From assembly GCA_023515745.1 (NCBI GenBank), contig JALECJ010000258.1, forward strand, positions 2,641,164-2,705,163: a stretch of 64,000 nucleotides of DNA, given 5' to 3'. The translations under genes and the position numbers were made by a program. The notes under the pieces are model-generated. The model saw only the letters and a list, made by a program, of their open reading frames with translations. It was not told the origin of the DNA and did no database searches. This DNA comes from Amoeboaphelidium protococcarum (taxonomy: Eukaryota > Aphelidiomycota > Aphelidea). Positions 25,501 to 37,319 of the stretch are shown in pieces. Numbering within the stretch: the stretch's first letter is position 1; each line of letters begins with the position of its first letter.

Positions 25501-27564
25501 TCATTTTCCAACAAAAAGACTGTCAAGTAAAGTCTCGACTTCAAGAACGGGAAATCTCACATACTTCTCCGGCTTACTAGTCCACGCCTCAATCAATTTT
25601 GGATCGGCCGCGAACTTGTTCCAAAACTTGGTGTACAGAGGCATCACCACAGACTTGATGCTGGCAATAATAGAACGTCTCAATTCCTGATCACTGATAC
25701 AAAATCCCTTCTGCAACTTACAGCCATCTTCAATCATGGCGGCGACATTCTTGAAATGATCTATAACAGCCTCACGATCGTTTTTAGACAATCCCTACGA
25801 CTACTTGGACACATTCAGACTGTTGGCAGCGACTAGTTCTGCTAGCAAGGGCTTCCAACACATTTAGTAATTATCGCAGTCCGTATTGAATATCTTCTAA
25901 ATCTGCGGAACATACTAATCACCGACAGTATTCAACATATACTATTTCACATTCTTCAATATAAAATGATGATTATTAATCAGATAAATCTAACATAAAA
26001 TAGTCTTATCCGAAGGACTGGTTGGCAGAGATGTAGAACTACTAACACCGGCTGCATTAACAGGGCGATAGTACTTTCCTTAATGTTCAACAGTTTAGCA
26101 TAGACTCTCCAAGGCTTCACGTGCAAACTTTGATAAGCATTTTCTAGAGATATTGGGATCAACGTTATTATTATTGGCATTAGTGGTTAATGAAGAGTAG
26201 AATTTCACAGTCTGTAAGAGATACTGATTCTCAGGCACAGTATTGAATTAGAACGAGGCTAGCATTTCACAGATATTGCCATACTCTGAGCAGCAGCGAC
26301 GTAACACCTGAATAGAATCAGATGTCAATTCATGCACGGTACCGTCAACTGGCATGAAATCTTTATCTTTGCCACTCAAGTACAGCGATGAGCTCTTATG
26401 CTTCTCCAAATGCTCCTAATACTGCTGCAATAGTTATAAGCTCGAGTTTATGAACTATGAAATAACTGAAGTTATATCTTGTGATCTCTTTCCAGCTGTG
26501 GATACAGCCTCACTCCAAGATACTTCAGCATCACCCGCAATGCCAGAAGATTCTTGATCACTCATCGACCTGGCATAACTTCCACAAAGGACATCCGTGG
26601 TGTCCAGTAAAGTATACAAAGCAGAGAAATCAGCGCCGGACTTTTTCAATTTAGATTAAAATTAGTCTGCAGCCTTCAAGAACTGATCAAAAGACGTGGC
26701 AACAACTTATTCAAATAAATTAAATGAGCTGTGTTTTCTAGACTTTTACTTTAAAGCCTACTGCTGAGAGGTGCTAGGTGTATTTACATCTGGCACGAGT
26801 CTACCGATAAATTGATACTGGTAAGTGATTTAATAGATCAAGTCTTTCCAATACACCAGAAATGGACAACTTCCCTTGGAATACTTTACAAGTAGAGATC
26901 TATTAGCTTCCACATTCTTCATGAATTGCTACAGTTGTGCATAACTAGATAACAGACGAGAGTGCATTTAAACAGATTAAACTTCAGCAATAACTTTGGC
27001 GTAATTAGCAAAGTTGGATTGAATGCCCAATGGCGCAATCGCTGGATCACTTTCCAACTGCTTCAGGATGGAAGTTTATTATTTTAGAGAAGAAAGCTGC
27101 TCAGGCTAGCCATTTTAAGACTGAAGAGATGTCTTGTAAAGAAATTCCAACCTTTCATTGGCAGACAGTATTAGTTACTTCTAACTCTGAATAATCTTAT
27201 CGGCATCCTTAATCTTACTTTTAGATAAAAACACGCAAGCTTGAGCCAGTCTCTTGATAGATTGAAAGTATTCATCAACATTCTAAACAGTGAGTGCGCC
27301 ATTAAGAACAACCTACTCCTTATCTGCGGCATTTATGTTGTCCATTACATTCTACAGTACGTCAATCTGACGGTCAGTGCTTTCATGGGCCAGATTAAGC
27401 TTCTCAGTGACCTGGTGCAACGGAGCCACGGTCTGCTCCAACTCTTGAAGACGAGACTGCAGTTAATTCACAGACTATAAAAGAGACTCCACCTAGTTAA
27501 ATGACGCCTAGCTATTCTTCTTAAACTACTCTAATGAATTTTGATACTCTTGTAATTTAGTCAT
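25501..27564 (-). CDS. EXO70: Exocyst subunit Exo70
   Basis: An intronless 687-aa frame. The N-terminal 110 residues are coiled coil (LQSVNQLQSRLQELEQ). The body is all helical. Recognisable Exo70 blocks are INNHHFILKNVK (the LxNN..YI motif), then NDREAVIDHFKNVAA, ISDQELRRSIIASIK, MPLYTKFWNKF and the C-terminal KYVRFPVLEVETLLDSLFVG. Exo70 binds PI(4,5)P2 and Rho GTPases to dock the exocyst at the plasma membrane. The length compares well with human (about 650 aa). The two genes flanking it transcribe away from and towards it; the stop lies 82 bp from the unknown membrane protein's stop. Confidence 0.93.
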
Positions 27565-27973
27565 CGTTCCAAAAGTGGTTAATGGGAAACTGGAAAAAGG
27601 AAGAAGAGAGATTTGATGAGTTGCAAGTCGATCTACAGCACTGTAGTTGCAAAAATGGTTAAATGGGAACCATTTTTATTACAAAGATATCGCCAAGTTT
27701 ACAAGGGCAATTATTAAAACGAGTATAATGTATAATAAATGCAGTGATGACAATATTAGATTGTTGAATTGAACGTGCACTTTAAAGGCATTCAATCAAA
27801 GGTGGTCGAATCTTTAGCGTTATAGCGCGTGCTCTGATTGGAGAAGGAAAATTGGTTACACAAGAGCTATCCGGAAAAGCGTTCATTAGATAAATGAAAT
27901 GCCCACAAACTTTATTCTATTGAAGTCTTAAAAGCTTGTAAATAATAGGCACTTTTGATTATCACTGTTGAAT
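27565..27973. promoter_or_regulatory. Divergent promoter between Exo70 and the BAR-SH3 gene
   Basis: 409 bp. It includes the perfect inverted repeat at 27651-27677 and a diverged partial copy of the same motif near 27568-27590. No coding frame supported. Confidence 0.45.
27651..27677. repeat. 10-bp perfect inverted repeat (hairpin or operator-like)
   Basis: AAAAATGGTT at 27651-27660 and its exact reverse complement AACCATTTTT at 27668-27677 flank a 7-nt spacer. A related single arm (AAAAGTGGTTAATGGGAAAC) lies about 80 bp left. Confidence 0.6.
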
Positions 27974-29296
27974 ATGGCTCAGTCTTGGAATAGATTCAAA
28001 CAGGCAACGCGCGAAACATTGTCAAACAATTCAAAGGATCAGAAAACTGATATTCCTTCTGATATCAATGGACTGCTATTGAAGGCAGAGTCAACATCTA
28101 CCCTGCTGAAAGATTGTATTCAAAAGGCAGCAACACATTTTAATGGCGGTACGTATCATCATTAGTATGAGAGTAGTCAGGTAAGTGGTTCATCCGCTCA
28201 GTCAGCCGGAAAAGTGCGCGTAAAACATGCTGATGATCTATCCAGAAGCCAAACGCTCTATATTTTAGCGGAGGCTATGGATAACTTGTCATCATCGTAT
28301 CCTCATGATGAATTCACAAAGCAGTACTTTGGAAGTGTCAATAAGGTCCTTTGCTTGATGGCACGTAAATAAGCTGAATTGAATGATAAAGCGTACGAAT
28401 GTTTTATTTAACCAAAGCAGCTGATGCTAAAGGAGAACATCTAAGGCGCGGACGATCACTATGAAAAGTTGAAACAACGCCGACTAGATCTTGATGCGAA
28501 AAAATTTAAGCTTAAGCAGGAAGTGAAATCAGCTAATGGAGATGCAAAGATTAAAAAGTATGAAACTGAGGTGCAATTGGCTCAGGGAAAATTTGATTCT
28601 AGTGCTAATGCTATTCGCGAGTTGCTAGTGCCTTTGTCTAATGATGCAGACACGTCGGCGATGCGTAGAGTGGAGACTGCTCAGACATTGAAAGCTATGC
28701 TCAACTTTTATCGCGAATGTGCAGAGCTAATGGAGTAATTAGATTAAGGACTGGATTTGGATGGGATAATAGCAGGTCATCAGACGGCACCTCAATCTAA
28801 TAACTATAATGTTGACAAGTTGACTCAGTCCATGAATAGCTCCGTGATCAATCAATCCACCCCACAGTCACCAATGTCTACTCAGAGTCACGGCAGAAGC
28901 CACATGACTCAACATGCATTCACGTATCTCCCAGCTCAGAATACTGCTTCTGCTTCATCTAGTCGCCCTCATTCTCCGTCAGTGAATCCTCATCCATCTG
29001 CCCCACCTCTGGATCATGCGCGACTCTCACAGTAAAATATTCCTCCAGTGTTGAAACCAAAGCCTCATCTCCCTGTGCCGCCCGTTCTGAAAAAGAATTT
29101 CAAAATGTTCAAGGCCGTTTTCAATTTCGACGCGGAACAAGACGGCGATCTCAACTTTGTCGTAGGTGACGTGATTCGCGTGTCTGTGGACAATGGTACT
29201 CCACTTGATCCATCAGCTGCCGCATGGTGGAAGGGCACCAATCTCAGCTCTGGATTATCTGGCAATTTTCCATCTAATTTTGTGAAAGAGATTTGA
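27974..29296 (+). CDS. BAR-SH3 protein (endophilin/Rvs167-like)
   Basis: A 440-aa intronless frame. Residues about 1-255 are a helical BAR-type domain: MAQSWNRFKQATRETL, a long basic coiled segment (KQRRLDLDAKKFKLKQEV), and RVETAQTLKAMLNFYRECAEL. Residues 265-370 are a Pro/Ser/Gln-rich linker with PPVLKPKPHLPVPP. The C-terminal SH3 domain (about 378-438) shows KAVFNFDAEQDGDLNF, AWWKG and GNFPSNFV. Such proteins bind curved membrane in endocytosis and recruit dynamin or actin regulators. Stop TGA 29294-29296. Exact orthology (endophilin or amphiphysin type) is undecided. Confidence 0.88.
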
Positions 29297-29500
29297 TAAT
29301 TTTATAAATAAAGTAATTTTGCAATTATATTTATGATTGCAGTATAGACTAAATATCACTTGTTGTTATCGTAGCGATTTTACGGAATATTCGTTTCAAT
29401 CTCTTGACAGGCAGGCACATGTTGCTCGCTCCATTTTGTCTTGATCATCATTCCAACCGACGTTAGTTAATCAACAACAAATCAATAAATATTTGTAGTG

Positions 29501-30616
29501 ATGCCTCCCAGTCGGAGACGCTAGTAATATCGGTAGTTGAATGATTCTGCTAATGACAATGATGAACAAGCGGAGAATTATTAAGAGCTGCCTGAGTAAT
29601 AATATCAAGCTGAATTTACTTTTGTCTTAGATACGCACCCTGCATTCTAGTAGCAACAGATATCGTAGTAATAGTAGCAGCAATAAGGATTGGGCTCAAT
29701 TACAAGAGATGGACCTGTGACAAGAGCGATGGCCCGTAGGATGTTGGGTAATCCATTGAATGCTGATAATCGCTAAGGTGATGATCAAATACATCAGATG
29801 ACATTTGAGCTAGTTATGCGCCCGAATGAAACTGTCCAGGTTGATATTCCGTCAGCTGATTCTCAGCGGTAGACTCGGCGGCATCCGTAACAGCGTCGAT
29901 TTTAGTAGAATAATTTAAGTACTAGGCAAGACATTGGAATACAATTTGCTAATCGGCGCACCGTTGTGCATCAAGACGGTGATATTATGAACTAAGGAAA
30001 TGCGGATAACCCGTTCACTTTTGCTGATGTCATGAATGGTCTAATGCACCACGGTGGATTTACAGAGATGTTGTTGCGCCATTTATTTTAGAATGCTATT
30101 AATGATTTTGGTCAGTAAGGTCAACCACCTGCCTCAAAAGAGGCTGTAGATGGATTGAAAGTGGTCGACAAAGTGTGTCAATCAGTTTTGGAGACTGATC
30201 CCAAGTGCGCGATTTGCTTAGAAGAGTTTCCATCTGATTGTATCACTGATAAATAACAAAATCAATATGCTACTGCTAATCAGCCCAGTGAAGATACGAT
30301 GTGTATTCGCGAGATGCCATGTAATCATATATATCACCAGGACTGCATCGTTCATTGGTTAGAGAGAAGCAATTATTGTCCCAAGTGTCGTTATGAATTG
30401 ATGACTGATAATGAAGACTACAATGTAGGCGTGGGTGCACGCATGAAGAAGCGTGATGAAGAGTTGCTTATCAAGGCGCAGTAATAAGCTGTCAATCATA
30501 CGGAAGAGGTGTCATAACCGCTGCTTTCTGCTTCCTCAAGATCATCAAGCTAGAAGAGGAAAACCTCCACAGCCGACTCTCAGACCAGATCTCTCAGACC
30601 TCGTCGCAAAAAATGA
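29501..30616 (+). CDS. RING-H2 E3 ubiquitin ligase
   Basis: A 371-aa intronless frame. The N-terminal 230 residues are disordered, Gln/Asn/Arg-rich and heavily written with TAA/TAG. The RING-H2 finger (about 237-297) has CAICLEEF, then a roughly 25-residue insert, [14 protein letters not shown] and CPKCRYEL, i.e. a C3H2C3 arrangement. A basic Ser-rich tail ([19 protein letters not shown]) resembles a nuclear signal. It resembles RNF115/RNF126-type ligases in placing the RING after a long disordered part, but I see no N-terminal zinc finger. Substrates are unknown. Confidence 0.85.
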
Positions 30617-31007
30617 TAGTATTTGTTATGTATATTTATATAGCGGTCTATGCAATAATATTTCTTCTTCATTACTCAATACGTCTTGAAATGTGAGTAC
30701 TTAGATACGCCTAAACTCAATTAACTGTCGCTTCATCGATGTGAAACGCCAATTGTTTCAACTGCTCTCGACGTTTCACCATTCGCCTCCCATTGTTGTT
30801 TTTGGTTGGTTTCGTTGGATCGCGAAGACAAACAATAATCGTTTCGCATCTGGAGCCAGTGCTTTGCTGGTGTAAACAAACAATTACGTCGCAAGTGGGC
30901 TTATCTCTCATATCTAATAGTTTATACAGCGATAAGTCGGCTTTGAAATATAGTATAAAAGGTGTCATTAAAGTATCTGAATTTTCCTGCGATACATTGT
31001 GCATAAT
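30617..31007. promoter_or_regulatory. Promoter of the PAS-kinase-like gene with inverted GTGAAACG/CGTTTCAC pair
   Basis: 391 bp. GTGAAACG at 30741-30748 and its reverse complement CGTTTCAC at 30772-30779 frame an intervening TTGTTTCAACT block. TATAAAAGG at 30954-30962 lies 46 bp before the chosen start codon. No gene seen. Confidence 0.45.
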
Positions 31008-33416
31008 ATGGATCATTAAATGGAAGTTGAGTAATAACAATAACAAGTTCAGAGCGAAATTGTCAGCGCTGTCACTCAAGATATCCGTCATAATTAGATT
31101 TCCCATTTGCATGAACCGAAGAATATGATATCTAGAGAGAGTTTTGGCTCGGAGAGTGGTAACAGCAATAACATGCTCATTCAGGACGATATCCATGATA
31201 AGCCGAAGCACAAGAAGAGCTTTCTCTAGAAGGTGTTTCCGTTCTATAGAGGATCCACCCCAGTGGATTTCAGTCAAAGTAAAACGGCCAGTCATCACGA
31301 CGGCATTTCACACGGTCAAGATTCGCAATTTGATTACTCTAGTGTTCGTCATAAGGCTAGTGCTCATCTCCAAGTTACTGGCTAGGAGGGGTAGCAGTAA
31401 TAGTAGGCTGCAGGTAGAATTCAGAAGCTTCCGTTTCACCAGGCCGATGTTGATGATCATGTGGAGATTATCAGTCCTCGTATCAGGCCATTCTCTGTTG
31501 CTCTGAGCAAGAATGGTTACAACAATAATCATGGTAATAGTAAGGTGTAGCCATAGTTGAAGCCTTAAATCAGTGCAGATAGTATGGATTTGGACGCTGG
31601 TCCAGATGATATCAAACTGGCAGCGGTCAAGTCAAAGAAACCGGCTCTACTTAAGGAGGTCTCCTAGCCAGCTATGCTTGAATCCACTGCGAATGTTCAA
31701 ACTGATCTGGAATATGAAAAGGCAAAGCTTGATAAGTCTCCAGTGGTATCTGCGTCAGCATCTCCAGTTATGAGGTTGCAGAATAAAGGCTCCTCTCCGT
31801 CATTAAGTCCAAAAGCTGTAGCTAAAGACAGGCCACCCGTCTCTTCTGGTAAAGATATATTTTAGAGAGGAGATAGCCCGCTTTTCATTTAGAAATCAAC
31901 CAATTACAACAATCAAATTCATGGTAATGTCTCTGGCGGTCATGGATAGTAAGGCTCGATGCAATAGTAGAGCAACTAGCATCTAAGTCCATTGTCTGCT
32001 CTTAAGGCGTAAACTACTGCAGGCACCTAGTCATCCGTTGGTTCATGCGGTTCACCAGAAACTATGACAGAGAAGATTTTGAGCTAATACAAGTTTCTGA
32101 AATCTTTCACTAATAGATATGCAGTTGGCGACATTTTGGGTGAAGGTGGATTTGGATTTGTGGTGTCAGCTCTGCCTAATCTTTAATGTGTTCCTGAAGA
32201 AATGCACTCATCTGTCAAAGAAGTGGCTGTTAAGTTCATCATAAAGGACAAGATTCCGATAAGATCTTATGTGTATGACCCGCTGCTATAGACGTCTGTT
32301 CCTTTTGAACTTTTCGTGCTGAGGAGAATTGATCATCCGAATATTATAAAGTTGGTGGATTGGTTTGAAGATGCTGCATTCTATTATCTCGTCACTGAAA
32401 TGCATGGCTCCGAGTGGGTGGCTGGTAGAAAGGTGACCAAGGCTAATAGCAAGTCTTACATCAAGAAGTATAAGGAGAAGCAGCATAGTGGTTATATGTC
32501 TGATGATAGCTCTGCCAGTAGAAAGTCTGAGAGAAGAGCCTCAATGGACCTGTTTGAATGTATTGATGTTCATTAGCGATTCAGTGAAGATCTTGCTAAA
32601 AAGGTGTTTAAACAAGTGGCGGATGCGATCTACTACCTGCATCATGATCTGCGGATAGTTCATCGTGACATCAAGGATGAAAATCTTGTAATCGATGCAG
32701 AATATAATGTGAAGTTGATTGATTTTGGTGCTGCCGCTTTTATACCTCAGGATGTCAGCAGATGGTTTAACACATTTCATGGTACACCTCAGTACTGTGC
32801 GCCAGAGATTATAAAAGGTTAGAAATACAGAGGACCTGAGGCTGAAATATGGGCTTTGGGTGTGTTGATGTACACTATGCTATTTGGTGAGAATCCATTT
32901 AATGATCCCAAGAATGCCATAGATGAGCATATGAGTGTTCGGTAACTTGCGCTGGGTTGTGGCAAGCCTGTATTTATAAACTAGCAGTGCTTAATTGATC
33001 CTAGGCAGATGCATCAGAGAAGATATGTTCCATCTCCTCTAAATCCAAAGCATGATGGCATTCGTAATCTGTCCAATACTAGTTCATAACGAAGCATGAG
33101 TCCAAGTCTTGGACACTCCCCCTTTTTTAAATCAACCAATCTTGCAGCTGGTGCTCATATGTCTAACAAGAGTGAGATGGCCAATTTATCAATGTAGTAA
33201 ATGCACCTGGATGAAATGCATTATCGGAGCAAATCACCGTCACTCTCTTTGAAATAGAGCAAAGATGAGATTAGATTATCAAGAGTTTGTGTGGATCTTC
33301 TGGATGGAATGTTATGTAGAAATCCTAGGAACCGATTAACTATCGAGCAAATCGTCAGACATCCATGGTTCATTGACAATATAGAAGGTGTCATTATGGA
33401 GGAGGATGACAGCTGA
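31008..33416 (+). CDS. PAS-kinase-like serine/threonine kinase (PAS domain not visible)
   Basis: A single 802-aa frame. Residues 1-365 are disordered and Gln/Ser-rich with no recognisable PAS domain. The kinase domain begins near 370 with VGDILGEGGFGFVVS; the catalytic loop is HRDIKDEN, the DFG loop LIDFGAAAF, the activation segment GTPQYCAPEI, and then KYRGPEAEIWALGVLMYT. HRDIKDEN plus YRGPE-E-W-LGV is characteristic of PAS kinases (PASK, Psk1/2). Two inserts are unusual: about 55 residues after the hinge (EMHGSEWVAGRK) and a 120-residue Ser/Gln-rich insert before the last helix pair (VCVDLLDGMLCRNPRNR). PAS kinases couple nutrient state to glycogen and protein synthesis. First ATG after TGA chosen as start. 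Confidence 0.85.
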
Positions 33417-33585
33417 TAATAAAATTCTGCATGGATTATCTTTATGCCTCTGTAAATGTAATATTAGTAAAATTAACAGTTTGATGAATGTCTGATTGAC
33501 AATATAGTATTGATTGATCAAATTGGAAAAAATATTACTATCCTACCACATGACTATTCATGTAGGATCTCAACTATTCCCCATC

Positions 33586-34681
33586 TCATTCCTTCTTGTT
33601 CAGTCTCTCGGCCTTTCGCAGTGCTCTCTTCCTGATGGACACCTGCATGTAGTAAGTCTAATGAACAAGAATCCATTAAGGGACCATATTGAGCAACTTG
33701 GCCATTACATTATGTGCAAAGTATGGTGTCACGTCATAAGAAGTGCCAACTCTTGATAAGGCGCTTGAGACGTAAGACTTGGCGGTCGGAATCATCATAC
33801 TAGGACGCGATATCTTACTCATATTGGACACCACAAAGTAAGTATTATGATGCTCGACATGGATTCCATACTGCTTCACCTCCTGGGCAAGAGCGACAGA
33901 GAACGTCTTCAGGAACGATTTAGAAGCACTATAAGTTTGCAGATACGCAGTTGGTATTAAACCTGCAAATGAGCCAATATTCAGAATCAAAGCGTTCTTA
34001 ACCTATTTTGCCTGGCTACGTTAAATCATTCCGTTCAAGACAGTTTTAGTGATGCGCAGAGTGGCATCGCAATTGACACGCAAGATATTGTCAATCACAC
34101 TCTGCTCCTCTTCAGCGAACGGTGTCGGGATACCATGGTTCATAGCCACATTATTGACCAGGACAGTGATTTTATACTTTGCAGACAGCTGATCCAACGA
34201 TTTCCAGTTCTTCTCAGTGATCTTGGAAAAGTCAATTGCTTCGGTGACAACTTTAGCCGATGGACTCGCGCGCTTAATCTCCTCTGCGACGGCGTCCAAT
34301 TTGCTCTGCGTACGAGACACCAGAATGATGTTCAGTCCTTACTTTGCCAACTGCAGAGCATACTCCTTGCCTATACCATCTGTAGAGCCAGTAATCACTA
34401 CACCATTTACAAAAAAAAACTTTAAATACTCGTAGTAAAACTATAACTAAAAAGCATAACTTACACGCGTAATGATCAGCTCCACCATACTTGGCCTTGA
34501 CATTCACACCGGACGCGACAAAGACGTCGTAAACGGCCACGAGGAGATTCAACAGTAACTTTACAGCGACTAAGAAACCAATACCGGTAAGAGCGTAGAT
34601 TAAATGCGCATTTTCTACATTAAAACTTTGTAGTATTTACGAAAGTAAAATCAAGAACTTACTATGAACAAAGTCGTTCAT
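33586..34681 (-). CDS. IFA38/HSD17B12: Very-long-chain 3-ketoacyl-CoA reductase (HSD17B12/Ifa38 family)
   Basis: Three exons: 34681-34663, 34614-34465 and 34397-33586 (introns 48 and 67 nt), 326 aa. A hydrophobic segment (LTGIGFLVAVKLLLNLLVAV) anchors it in the ER. The short-chain dehydrogenase core shows ITGSTDGIGKEYA (NADPH binding), VLVNNVAMNHG, GSFAGLIPTAYLQTYSASKSF with the Tyr-x3-Lys catalytic pair, and a long C-terminal part ending in a lysine-rich tail (LRKAERLNKKE) that fits ER retention. The enzyme performs the first reduction of the fatty-acid elongation cycle. Exon 1 is only 19 nt. The gene is divergent from CSA with 112 bp between start codons. Confidence 0.93.
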
Positions 34682-34793
34682 TTTGTAATAACTTTATACG
34701 GTAATTTATTGTTTGTATGATTGTTCGACTGTTAATAAGAGAAGTCAAGTGCCGACTGCGCCAAATCTTTCAACTTGAACGCGCAGTTAAAGT

Positions 34794-35935
34794 ATGGTCT
34801 GGAGATTAAAGCGACTCTTCAGTCAAGATGTTCAGGCATAAAATATCACAGACATGGCAATAGATAGATGCAATGGTCATAATTTATTAAGCGTTGGAAG
34901 TGATGCAACTATAAGTCTATATGAGATCAATCCTAATGAAGATCAGCATCAGCCCTGCCTCAAGCGACGTCTATTGAAACCACAGTCACATAAGCATGCC
35001 ATATCTTCAGTCTGCTGGTACCATCACGATACCGGTCTATTTACTACATCCTCTATGGACAAAAGTGTCAAAGTATTTGATACATAGCTCATGCAAGAGT
35101 CGTACCAGTTCAAAATAGGAAGTGTGGTCTACGCGCACGATCTATGTGCAAAGAACCTTATAGCGTGCGCCACTTCAGATACCAGATTGAGAATTTGCGA
35201 CCTCAATTCCGGTGCTTTTGCATAGACTCTGCATGGGCATTAGGACGCTATATCCGCGGTGTCATGGCATCCGACGGAAGAGTATATACTTGTTAGCGCG
35301 TCAATGGATAAAACAATAAAAGTTTGGGATATTCGACGTGGTGGCGGTGCGAAAGATCAATGTTTAATGCAGTTTGGTTCAATGTAATAGTAATAGGATT
35401 AATAGTAAAGACTAGTGGCTCATAGTGCTGGTATTAATGGACTTTAATTTTCTTCAGATGGAAAGTTTTTGTTGAGCACCGCCATGGACTCTTCTCTTTG
35501 TAAGTGGAACTATAATGCAGATTAGGGTGACACCTCAAGAAGTTAATTGAATGATTAGCGACTTTTGAATAAGTACTTTACACTGAGACGGATGTCTATC
35601 ATCAATGCCTAGGAGCTACTCTTTCCGAATGATGATGGCAGTATTTTGGTAATCAATTTGAACGACATGCAAGTTTAACAAGTATTAGATGGATGTCATT
35701 TCGGACGTGTCAACGTTGCACTGACGCACCCGACAAACTCAAAGGTTCGTATTCTCATAAATTTTAGATATACTATCATACTGTCTTGTTACTGTTAATG
35801 ATGCATATGTAGATAATGTACAGTGCAGGTAATGATGGAAGAATTGCTGAGTGGACAGCAGTAAATAGTCAAGAGTCGAATCAGTTGTTGCCAGAGTGGT
35901 AAATTCTTGATCCTGGAGATCAGTGGAGTGATTGA
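34794..35935 (+). CDS. ERCC8: CSA/ERCC8 WD40 repeat protein (transcription-coupled repair)
   Basis: Exons 34794-35744 and 35813-35935 (intron 68 nt, phase 0), 357 aa. Seven WD-type blades are suggested: SVGSDATISLYE, HAISSVCWYHHDTGLFTTSS, DKSVKVFDT, HGHQDAISAVSWHPTEEYIL, DKTIKVWDIRRGGG, HSAGINGLQFSSDGKFLLS and YSAGNDGRIAEW. CWYHHDTGLFTTSSMDKSVK matches the CSA block Y-P-H-D-T-G-M-F-T-S-S. The acidic end (GDQWSD) also fits. CSA is the substrate receptor of a CUL4-DDB1 ligase recruited to stalled RNA polymerase II; the yeast counterpart is Rad28. The ATG at 34794 is the first after a TGA. Confidence 0.88.
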
Positions 35936-36036
35936 TCTAGATTTCTCACTTATAGAGACTTTGTACGTTTAAAATTTACTGAAAATGAAGAATAGAGAAA
36001 TTTATTGAATGTGCTAATAGTACAGTATATAAATGT

Positions 36037-37071
36037 TCATTTTAAGCTCATCTCTTTGGCCTTTTCATAGCTCAGAATCATGATTATAGACACAGGGACA
36101 CTGCTGTACAATCGTGCCATCAATCCCTTCGTTAGCAAATGCTTCAGACCTTCACTCTGCACATATTGTTTACACGCTTAAGAAAAGTTCTGATGAGAGT
36201 CAGAAATTTACATTCTGGTCTTGATTAGATCAAAGGGATGGGTGAGAACTGTGCTTGAACATCCAGCTATCGCGCCCGACACTGCGTTGGTAGCATTAGA
36301 GTCAAGAGATGTAGATTCTCGGAGTAGTCTCTTACTCATTGCGTAGCTGATCCAATAGAATGCCGAGCCAGATGAATATGTAAAACTGGATAGAAGGGAT
36401 CCTTTGTAGAACCCAGACAGTCCATTTAGTCGGTATATGTCTCGCATTATGGATGAGATGGATGTCCGCAGAAAGCCTTGATGTATGAAGCGCTGCGTTA
36501 CAACATCCGCAGGTACAACTACAACTTGAGAAGACAGCGAAGACAGAGATCCAGCTGCCAAATTGCTTACAATATCTTAGGATAGTCGCGATGATAAACA
36601 GACTCGAAGTAGACCACTCTGCTCCTGCACGGAAGACGGATATGCAAAAGTTGACGCGACGGCATTAGCGCGTGTCTCTCTGCTCACGTACGATTATACA
36701 CTTGTTTCAACCCGCTCACGTACCCATTCATACGTGCTATAGTATAGAGCCTGCGATGGAAGAAGACCTGCAAGCATTATGCTCATTCCTTTGAATAGTC
36801 CGGTGACTCCCTGCTGCTGGAGAATTACTTTGACGACACTCAGCGAGGTGTTTTAGGAGGATGATGGTAAACGGGCAACGATTGACTATTATGGCAGAGC
36901 TGGGTTGATATTGTTTTACTAAAGTTACATCTAAAGACGAGTCTTCACTACTGTTGAAGGATAGACAGCCACGCGCGCAGATGCCAAAAACGCTGAACTA
37001 TACAAGAAATACTTTGACTTATCCAAGTCTTGCCACTTGATATCTTGCTCGACGCTTGGATTCCTAGGCAT
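36037..37071 (-). CDS. SLC25A44: Mitochondrial carrier, SLC25A44-like
   Basis: An intronless 344-aa frame with three carrier repeats. Repeat 1: KWQDLDKSKYFLY and ARVAVYPSTVVKTRLQMQ. Repeat 2: AAGSLSSLSSQVVVVPADVV. Repeat 3: AVSGAIAGCSSTVLTHPFDLIKTRM. The matching Px[DS]xx[KR]x[RK] signatures are PSTVVKTR, PADVVTQR and PFDLIKTR. The W-D-LDK-K-Y start and the second-repeat VVPADVV most resemble SLC25A44, a carrier reported to move branched-chain amino acids into mitochondria. An insert of about 60 residues lies between repeats 1 and 2. Substrate assignment is by resemblance only. Confidence 0.8.
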
Positions 37072-37319
37072 ATTGATATTTAGATTAAGCGTTATCGAAT
37101 AGCTGAAGTGAAATTCTAGTTTACGAATGGAATGTGTTAACTTCCATACCTCCGTACATCAATTGACAAGATTGGTGTGATTGCCAGCGAATCAGGTGGG
37201 CAGGTAATATGTTTCGGAATGTGACTTGTATTAGGCCATGTTGGATGTACTTTCTAGTCTTTCCGAGGTTCATTATTTCAATAACTGGTCATATTATAAA
37301 ATATTACTAAGCATTATAG

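Noticed and set aside
27743-27835. Second C/D snoRNA candidate (GTGATGA ... CTGA) upstream of the BAR-SH3 gene.
   Set aside because: No terminal stem, no C'/D' boxes and no rRNA complementarity that I recognise.
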